Below are positions 1 through 12,500 of a stretch of 12,500 nucleotides of DNA, in pieces. Positions within the stretch are counted from its first letter, which is position 1. Each line of letters begins with the position of its first letter. The position numbers and the translations under genes are program-made. Source of the stretch: Pigoraptor vietnamica (lineage: Eukaryota; Opisthokonta; Filasterea); contig CALSCQ010001288.1 in NCBI GenBank assembly GCA_943704525.1, positions 1 through 12,500 of the forward strand, given 5' to 3'. The notes beneath the pieces are model-generated. The model saw nothing but the letters and a program-made list of their open reading frames with translations. It had not been told where the DNA came from and searched no databases.

Positions 1-71
1 CCCCCTCCCCCTTTTTCCTATCTTCATTCTACAGTTTCTGGATATATAGTCTTAATGTGCTCTTCACGCAG

Positions 72-114
72 GTACATGCTCAAGATCAAGTTCAACTACA
101 AGCGCGGCTATTGA
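72..114 (+). CDS. 3'-terminal exon of an unidentified upstream gene (partial)
   Basis: The first 71 bases look like the end of an intron: a pyrimidine-rich stretch at 1-30, a CTTAAT branch-point-like motif near 50-55, then TTCACGCAG ending at 71, the same CGCAG acceptor seen repeatedly in the Ca2+ pump gene. Read with one base carried over from the previous exon, 73-114 gives the 13-residue tail YMLKIKFNYKRGY followed by TGA at 112-114. Third positions are G/C-rich like the other exons here. The peptide is too short to name a family. The frame is also open upstream to base 1, so an exon beginning before the window cannot be excluded, although the AT-rich composition of 35-60 argues against it. 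Confidence 0.42.
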
Positions 115-244
115 TGAACTAGAGCTGCAGCGCTGGCATTGCTGCCGCTGTCAGTACTGTGACGCTGACAGTGACGCACCGAGTAAACTCCAATTCGATT
201 GCAATCACTGGCGCTGAGGCAGCCCGTCGTTGCGAGGAACACGC

Positions 245-257
245 GTTGCCAAGCAAC
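245..257. promoter_or_regulatory. RFX X-box-like palindrome
   Basis: GTTGCC-A-AGCAAC fits the X-box consensus GTNRCC(N0-3)RGYAAC in both half-sites with a one-base spacer. RFX factors bind such sites in animals, fungi and their unicellular relatives, often upstream of ciliary or cell-cycle genes. Function here is inferred from the motif only; it lies about 820 bp from the pump start codon, so the controlled gene is unclear. Confidence 0.3.
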
Positions 258-398
258 CATCGCGCGCATGTGTGACACGGCCAATGCAATTGCGGAGGCG
301 TTCGCTCACCGCGGGAACAACGGCAAGTCACGAGGTCAGCGAGTGTGGCGGACTCACCCGGCGAGAGATTCCATCGTTCTAGAATACAGCAATATATA

Positions 399-408
399 CC
401 ATATAAGG
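399..408. promoter_or_regulatory. CArG-type MADS-box site with adjacent TATATA
   Basis: CCATATAAGG is a perfect CC(A/T)6GG box, the core bound by SRF-class MADS-domain factors. It directly follows TATATA at 393-398. It lies 667 bp upstream of the pump ATG. With equal base frequencies such a box is expected about once per 16 kb, so chance is possible. No transcription start is known. Confidence 0.33.
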
Positions 409-1074
409 AGAATAAATGTCCGCCGGTCGTTGCCGTGGTTGCCGCGCTACCCTCTCGTCCCGGATGTTTGTTGCTAAGGTCGGACTCTCATCCGAGCAAC
501 GGTGCGATTAAACTCAAATTTCTGGTTGTTTTTGTGATTCTATTCGCATCGAAATTTCAATTTAGCAAACCCCTATCCAATATCGTTGCGAACCCTCGAG
601 AGAATTAATCTGAAAAGAAGGCCAAATTCGCGCGACATTTGGGACTCAACTTTCAATTTCCCCCTCACGACTGTTTCTCTGACGAGAAAATAATAGGGCT
701 CGTCAATACATTCTCCATAGAGAAGACGCATTGTAATAAATTTCCGAAGTGAGACCCTTTCGGCTCCCCTCGAATCACGCTGCCAACAGCCCCTCCCGTC
801 CCCAGCACGCATCTCGCTAGAAGAACAGATTCGCACGCACAACACACACACACACAGTGCATTGGAAGAGTCGCGGGAGTGTTCCTTCGGCACAGTAGAC
901 GATCCGGAGTGTGGCTGCGGTGCGCGGATGCACCGCGATTTGTTGTGGCGTTGTGGGGCGACACTCTAGCACTGTTTACTCTCGGCATCGCTCGTCGTCC
1001 GCTGAAGACGGCCGCGTGATCGGCAGGCAGTCCCCGTCGTTCGCGCCCCTCGGGCGCACGGCACGCGATCGAAG

Positions 1075-6650
<5,576 letters not shown>

Positions 6651-7100
6651 TGCTTGAAATTCTTTGGAAAAAAACGCCGCCCCTCTCATCGATGGGCGCA
6701 ATATTGTGAGTAGCGCTTTTGTGCACTCTTCTGAGTCACTGACAGTGTCTCTGTGTGCGTAACGCTCGTGCGTTCGCCATAGTCTCTCCTTCGCGTTGTG
6801 CGCGCGCGTGCATGCGCTGCGTGCGTTTGCTGCGTTGTTATGCCGTTTTCTGCCATACGCTTGCGTATCTGTCGCTGCTTGCCCCGCGACCGCCGGCATT
6901 CGCCGAAGGGGCTTCAGTACAGTAAAGAAGAAAGAAAAAAAAAATCACAAGTCCATTTACGATGGTCGTACACATTTTACGATCGTAATTGTGCAATAAT
7001 AGTGTGGGTGCACCCCGCCACATGCAAATCAACCAATGGGGTGATGGGCGAGTCAGACAAACGGACACACGTTTTGCACACGCAACACACACAGACACAC

Positions 7101-7172
<72 letters not shown>

Positions 7173-7285
7173 CGCATATTAATATATGCCCTACGTACAG
7201 AGAGAAAGCGGCAACTCCAAACACAACTTTGAACTTCCTTTACTTTCAGCACGCATTTCAGATCAGCGTCCGTAACCCACAGAAA
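6651..7285. other. Spacer: pump 3' UTR, intergenic DNA and reductase promoter/5' UTR
   Basis: No gene is visible. No AATAAA follows the pump stop; AT-rich patches lie at 6655-6672 and 6920-6998. CCAAT occurs at 7033-7037, about 250 bp before the reductase ATG, next to ATGCAAAT at 7022-7029. A CA tract lies at 7106-7171. CTTTCAG at about 7243-7249 and ATTTCAG at 7255-7261 could be acceptors of a 5' UTR intron, but nothing proves it. Confidence 0.6.
7078..7171. repeat. CA microsatellite upstream of the reductase gene
   Basis: Interrupted CA repeats from 7078, then a pure CA tract at 7106-7171 (33 units), 115 bp before the reductase start codon. It may be in the promoter or the 5' UTR. Confidence 0.93.
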
Positions 7286-8539
<1,254 letters not shown>

Positions 8540-8775
8540 GGGATGCGGCGCGTGTCGTCTGTCTGCGTGGCGAGTGTCGTCTGTCTGCGTGCGCGTGTGT
8601 CTGGTCGTTGCGTCTTGTGCGGGCGTGCGTGCGGGTGCGTGCAAGTGCGTGGGTTGCGTTCCTGTGGACCAATTTCAGTGAATTTGTCCTCGAAATCAAG
8701 AGGCCTCTTCTTTCCCACTCTTTATGCCTTTTCCGACAGTGTTGCGTGTGTGTGTACCAGTGGTAACCATTCACT
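8540..8775. other. Convergent 3' spacer between the reductase and UBX genes
   Basis: The spacer holds both 3' UTRs in 236 bases. An 18-base sequence, beginning GTGTCGTCTGTC, occurs twice (8552-8569 and 8574-8591, 22-bp period), followed by GTGCGTGCG-rich DNA. No AATAAA is seen on either strand, so polyadenylation must use another signal. Confidence 0.6.
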
Positions 8776-9636
8776 TTAGACGTGCTCACAGAACACGGTC
8801 GCGGCGGGCACCAGCCCTGCTGTTCGCAGCGTCAGTGCCTCGTCCGGCGACGGCGTGTGACTTCGGCCGATGCCCGAAAACGCGTCGTCGCGCGTCGTGT
8901 GCAAGCGCCGCTTTGGCGCCCCTGCGAACAGCGCAAACTCGGCGGGGTCGTACCCCTCCAGATGCAGCCAGTCCACGAGTGCCTGGGGGCAGGTGGGATC
9001 AGTTATGATTGGCAGTGTGTGTGTGAGCGCGGCTGTTACGCGCGGAACGTACTAAACGCGCACACAATGGAATTCAATTGCTATTCCGTGACAACACATT
9101 ACACTCCACAGCACAACGCGCAAACACAACCAACTGTTACGACCAACGGAGGACGTACCTGCACCGGCGTCTCAGCGTCGAATCGCCGGAGAAGGGTGTC
9201 CCCGCTGGGCACGCGCACTTTGATGCGGCACACGTTCGGCGCAGTTGCCGAGGGCTCGGCTGGAATGCGGCCGCGCAACAGGGCAGTCAGGGCCTCCTTC
9301 TCCTGTGCGCGCCTCTGCAGTATGTATGTTACGTATTAGAGTTTGGATTAACGACCATCCAGAGAGAGTGAACTGTAAGTGGAGTATAATGTGCATGCAG
9401 TTGCGCGCCTCACTTCTACATAAGTGCATACAATACGATGTGTGTTTGTGAACATCGCGCGCACATGCTCGCCTCCTCTGCTTCTCGCTGTGCGGCCAGC
9501 ATTCGCTCACGCTCCTCCTCTTCTTCCCGGCGCAATCTCTGCGTTGGCCAAAGTCAGACCGTTGGAAAAACAATACCATGTACAGCGGTCGCAGGCGGAA
9601 GAGGCACTGAACGACGACGCACCACAGCAATCGCAC

Positions 9637-9673
<37 letters not shown>

Positions 9674-10112
9674 CAGCAATCGCACTTCACACACACACAC
9701 ACACCACAGCAATCGAACTCCACACACACACACACACACCACAGCAATCGCACTTCACACACACACACACCTCAGCAATCGCACTTCACACACACACACA
9801 CACACCTCAGCAATCGCACTTCACACACACACACACACCACAGCAATCGAACTCCACACACACACACACACCACAGCAATCGAACTCCACACACACACAC
9901 ACACACACACCCCTCAGCAATCGCACTTCACACACACACACACACCACAGCAATCGAACTCCACACACACACACATACACACACACACCTCAGCAATCGC
10001 ACTTCACACACACACACACACATCACAGCAATCGAACTCCTCACACACACACACACACACACACACCTCAGCAATCGCACTTCACACACACACACACCAC
10101 AGCAATCGAACT

Positions 10113-10158
<46 letters not shown>

Positions 10159-11400
10159 CTCAGCAATCGCACTTCACACACACACACACACACCACAGCA
10201 ATCGAACTCCACACACACACACACACACACCACAGCAATCGCACTTCACACACACACACACGTCCCACCTCAGCAATCGAACTCCACACACACACACACA
10301 CCTCAGCAATCGCAGTTCGCGCGGCCGCCGTCGTCGGTGCCGGTGGGAATTCACGCGCGGGTGACGCGGCCGGTGCGCCATGGGCTGCGTCCACGCCGCT
10401 CACGTGACGGCGTCGCAACGTCGAGCGATCGTCCGCTTCGGGTGCGGCGGACATGGCAACGGTTGCTCTGGGCGGTGTCGTCACATGCGCTGAATGGGCC
10501 TCCGCCGAGTGCTAAGTTCGTTCAAAAGGGATGAATCAGAAGGCGACACACGCACAAACAAACAAACAAAAAGAAACCTTCTCTCTCCCTCTCGCACATG
10601 CACACACACACGTAGTCGCACCTCCACAAACACACAAACACAGAAACCTTCTCTCTCCCTCTCGCACATGAGCACACACACGCAGTCGCACCTCCACAAA
10701 CAAACAAACAAAAAGAAACCTTCTCTCTCCCTCTCGCACATGCACACACGCACCTCCACAAGGGTATGTCCCTCGACGAAATGAATACGGCGCATGATCT
10801 CTTCCATCTCATTTCGCTCCTTCTCCTTCTGCCGCTCAACGGCGACTGCCGCCTGCATTCGCAACAACAACGCAACCACATCAACATCTCCACTGACCAA
10901 CTCAGAGTGAGGCGCAATGGGCCCACTCTGACGCGCGGCAGTGAGCAAACATTGAAAAAAAAAAAAAACCGACCTTCTCATACGTCGCGCGCTGCACCGT
11001 TTCCACGACATTTAAACGTCGCCGTGCAAGTTCGTGTGGGGTAGCACCTAGCACAAAGGTTTTGAAATGAGAGGTGGGGAACCAAGATGACGAGAAAGAG
11101 TGTATATGTTGTGCGCGCGCGCGCGTGTGTGTGGGTGTGTGGGTGTGCGTGCGTGTGCGTGTGCGCGTGCGTGTGCGTGTGCAATGCATGTACGTGTGAG
11201 TGTGTGGGGGGGCGGGTGAGTGCGTGTGTATGCGCTTGTACGTGTGCATGGCGCTGGCGCAAGTGCATACCACGCCTCGCTATCCGTGAGAATCTGAATT
11301 CGTCTCGCCATCGCACGAATCGCCCTGCGACATACACAATGATACCGAAGATGATGAAGAAATAGAGAATGCCCTGCACAAACATGTCCCACACGTCCAT
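8776..11400 (-). CDS. Membrane-anchored UBX-domain protein, probable Cdc48/p97 adaptor, seven exons
   Basis: Exons in coding order: 11400-11271, 11047-10974, 10927-10754, 10511-10302, 9538-9465, 9312-9159, 8982-8776 (TAA at 8778-8776). They join in frame to 340 aa. Residues 8-25 form one hydrophobic segment (ILYFFIIFGIIVYVAG) followed by Arg-rich RFVRWRD, so an ER-type N-anchor with a cytosolic body is likely. Residues 69-126 include a charged helix (VERQKEKERNEMEEI). Residues 127-196 are an Ala/Pro-rich linker, 197-230 a coiled coil (RREEEEERERML, then SMRAQEKEA, like the FAF2 stretch before its UBX). The UBX fold is about 249-340: VRVPSGDTLLRRF, WLHLEGYDPAEFALF and the typical ending AGLVPAATVF. 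UBX domains dock substrates to Cdc48/p97. No UAS thioredoxin-like or SEP domain is present. The canonical FPR loop reads APKRR. The exon 2/3 junction is uncertain (GTCGGT donor at 10973, 46-nt intron, or GTATGA at 10983 joined to 10925). Exon 6 uses the second AG of GCAGAG. Confidence 0.72.
9620..10314 (-). repeat. Minisatellite in UBX-gene intron 4 built from the exon 4 3' end and its splice donor
   Basis: Nineteen copies of the plus-strand core CAGCAATCG lie at 31-61-bp spacing, separated by CA tracts. Two versions exist: CTCAGCAATCGCACTTC and CACAGCAATCGAACTCC; units 8-16 alternate strictly, a dimeric higher-order repeat. On the coding strand a unit reads GAAGTGCGATTGCTGAG|GTGTG. The last 17 bases of exon 4 with its donor read GAACTGCGATTGCTGAG|GTGTG, one base different. 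Seven copies, including the exon's own, keep GAG|GTG (near 9671, 9770, 9806, 9989, 10066, 10268, 10301). Confidence 0.9.
10555..10759 (-). repeat. Three-copy tandem repeat of about 70 bp in UBX-gene intron 3, carrying donor copies
   Basis: A 28-base core, starting GAAACCTTCTCTC on the plus strand, is repeated perfectly at 10573-10600, 10643-10670 and 10715-10742. Between cores lie AAAC-rich linkers and CACCTCCAC at 10619-10627, 10689-10697 and 10751-10759. On the coding strand the last is GTGGAG|GTG, the end of exon 3 and its donor, so the donor has been copied twice into the intron. Confidence 0.92.
11104..11270 (-). repeat. GT/GC alternating purine-pyrimidine array in UBX-gene intron 1
   Basis: Plus strand reads GCGCGCGCGCGCG at about 11113-11125, then degenerate GTGTGGG, GTGCGTGC and GTGTGCGT units; the coding strand is therefore CA/CG-rich. 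It fills most of the 223-nt intron that follows the GTATGC donor. Long alternating purine-pyrimidine runs like this can form left-handed DNA. Confidence 0.8.
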
Positions 11401-12334
11401 TTTCGATGCGCGCGCGTAACGAACTCGCTAAAGAATGGAAAATACGAACAGCAGCACGCACACCTTTCAAACTGAACGGAGTGTTACTAATCGTGTTACT
11501 GCCCACTCGATCCGTATTTAGCACAATTAGAGGGATGGATTACCAAATGTAGAAAAGCTGTGCGCAGGCGGGAGATTTGAATTGAAATGGGGAAGGCCCC
11601 TCACTATGGGCCACTATGGGCTCCGCTCGAGGGGTCAGTGGCCGCACGGCCCAATCGGTTGGCGCAGGACGGAGACTGCGCACTCACACGCACGCACACA
11701 CGCACCCGCAACTCGCACTCCCTCCTCAGCGCCTCACATGCGTGCTCTGCTTCCCCCTGCCTCGCTCCTGCCTCTCGAGACAAGATAGAAGGTGCGTTCA
11801 CCCCGGTCAATCGCACCCCAAGTGAGCGATCCCCACACATATATTCCATACGTACGCCATACACACGCCATACACACGCCATACGTTAGCTCGCAGGCTT
11901 CTGCGCGCATCCATCGCAAGGCCTGTGTTGTCTGAAGGGGTCGCGGGAGTCCAGTAACATTAGCGTGGCCCGTCAGTCAGCGGAAGATTTCGCGAGTGCC
12001 AATCGACACGAAGTAAGTGCGAATGCCGTTGTTTTCTCTTCGATTGTCTCGTGTGCTGTGACGCAGCAGCACTGAGAGAGACAGGGCGCTTCGTGTCGTG
12101 TAGCAGAGGTGCCTTGCCACGCCATGAGCGTCAATGTCCCCTTAATCAAACAGGCTTTGTCTTTCTTTCCTTCACGAAGCAGCCGCAGCGTGATGCAGGC
12201 CTAAGACTCGCGGCGGCGTTCGTGCCGGGCGCAGCGCCACTTCAGTCGTGAAGCCTCGCGCGCGTGCAGTGTACCGTCGGTCACGCACGCTTCTCTCACA
12301 CGCCGTTGATTCTTGGGAATCCGCGCGCGCACAC
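11401..12334. other. Divergent spacer between the UBX gene (-) and the cyclin-like gene (+)
   Basis: No coding region, tRNA or rRNA is recognisable. Contents: a perfect tandem decamer CACTATGGGC at 11602-11611 and 11612-11621; CCAAT at 11651-11655 and 11999-12003; three copies of an 11-bp unit starting ACGCCATACAC at 11854, 11865 and 11876; and an E2F-like TTTCGCG at 11988-11994. The spacer should hold promoters for both flanking genes, since they point away from each other. Confidence 0.6.
11854..11884. repeat. Three tandem copies of an 11-bp unit
   Basis: ACGCCAT recurs at 11854, 11865 and 11876 with an exact 11-bp period, each followed by ACAC or ACG. The period is close to one helical turn, so the copies face the same side of the DNA. 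It lies between two divergent start codons. Confidence 0.75.
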
Positions 12335-12500
12335 ATGGCGTCCTCGTATCCCTTCGTCGTTTATCATGACGAGAACGCGATGGTCAACGCGGCGGACTCT
12401 CGCAAGCACAAGTACGACTACGATGCCGGCGCACTCCGCGCGCCCCTGGGAGATGTGTCGAACGTCGATCCCGCCTACCGTGGCCACTCGAGCAAGAAGG
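12335..12500 (+). CDS. N-terminus of a destruction-box protein, probable A/B-type mitotic cyclin (truncated by window end)
   Basis: ATG at 12335 opens a frame of 55 codons that runs to the end of the window with G/C-rich third positions. Residues 35-43 read RAPLGDVSN, matching the APC/C destruction box RxxLxxxxN and the RxALGDISN form typical of cyclins A and B. An upstream HDENA at 11-15 resembles a KEN/DEN-type degron. Similar short degron-bearing N-termini occur in securins, so a cyclin is likely but not proven: the cyclin box would lie beyond base 12500. No earlier in-frame ATG is apparent in the CpG-rich leader. The gene diverges from the UBX gene 934 bp away. Confidence 0.55.
   Translation, partial: MASSYPFVVYHDENAMVNAADSRKHKYDYDAGALRAPLGDVSNVDPAYRGHSSKK

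Larger units (their letters stand above)
115..1074. other. Intergenic spacer with presumed promoter and 5' UTR of the Ca2+ pump gene
   Basis: No convincing coding region is visible on either strand; open frames are short, AT-richer and without recognisable motifs. Bases 485-780 are clearly more AT-rich than the flanking genes. Notable elements are an X-box-like palindrome at 245-257, TATATA at 393-398, a perfect CC(A/T)6GG box at 399-408, AATAAA at 411-416 and 735-740, and a short CA tract near 843-856. The last 170 bases are GC-rich and probably include the 5' UTR. A 5' UTR intron cannot be ruled out. Confidence 0.6.

Noticed and set aside
735-740. AATAAA as the poly(A) signal of the upstream gene
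   Set aside because: It is more than 600 bp after the stop at 114, and other genes in the window show no AATAAA in their 3' flanks.
573-988. Minus-strand reading frames before the pump gene
   Set aside because: No conserved motif, AT-rich composition unlike the real exons, and no good splice context.
7022-7037. Octamer ATGCAAAT plus CCAAT as a defined promoter
   Set aside because: Short motifs 250 bp from the ATG; likely chance, mentioned only in the spacer description.
6989-7285. N-terminal extension of the reductase in the same frame, starting at 6989
   Set aside because: The frame runs through a CA microsatellite and would give a poly-His/Thr leader; the start at 7286 gives the normal family length.
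9620-10314. CRISPR-like array (19 regularly spaced repeats)
   Set aside because: The core is only about 17 bp, the spacers are all CA tracts, the unit derives from a neighbouring exon end, and the genome is eukaryotic.
9424-10407. Long plus-strand open frames rich in Thr-His across the CA array
   Set aside because: Stop-free only because CA repeats cannot form stops; the spacer cores encode nothing recognisable, and the minus strand carries the UBX gene intron.
11988-11994. E2F site for the cyclin-like gene
   Set aside because: TTTCGCGA misses the last consensus base and lies about 340 bp upstream; too weak to call.

Overview
The window comes from a GC-rich, intron-dense nuclear genome, most likely a free-living unicellular eukaryote. 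Genes are split by many short introns (mostly 80-290 nt). Codons strongly favour G/C at the third position, often NCG, and introns and spacers carry long (TG)n/(CA)n tracts. I cannot assign the lineage from sequence alone. The thioredoxin reductase is the plant/fungal low-molecular-weight type, and the 5' splice sites are dominated by GTGCGT.

Layout: (1) 72-114 (+), probable last exon of an unidentified upstream gene. (2) 115-1074, spacer and presumed promoter, with a perfect CArg-type box and an RFX X-box-like palindrome. (3) 1075-6650 (+), a complete 17-exon P-type ATPase of the plasma-membrane/vacuolar Ca2+ pump class (P-IIB, PMCA-like), 1093 aa as modelled. (4) 6651-7285, spacer. (5) 7286-8539 (+), a two-exon NADPH-thioredoxin reductase, 332 aa. 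(6) 8540-8775, short convergent spacer. (7) 8776-11400 (-), a seven-exon gene for a small membrane-anchored UBX-domain protein, about 340 aa, probably a Cdc48/p97 adaptor. Two of its introns are expanded by tandem repeats. (8) 11401-12334, spacer between divergent genes. (9) 12335-12500 (+), the start of a protein with a textbook APC/C destruction box, probably a mitotic cyclin, running off the window.

The genes look like unrelated housekeeping neighbours (Ca2+ export, thiol redox, ubiquitin/p97 adaptor, cell cycle), not a pathway cluster.

The most unusual signal is in the UBX gene. In two successive introns, a repeat unit containing the end of the preceding exon together with its 5' splice site has been tandemly copied. 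This leaves about 7 GAG|GTG copies in one intron and 3 in the other. Several would extend the exon in frame without a stop. The same GTGCGT/GTGTGT vocabulary makes up the donors and the tandem arrays elsewhere in the window, which suggests that intron growth here often starts at the donor. No mobile element, CRISPR array, tRNA or rRNA gene was found.
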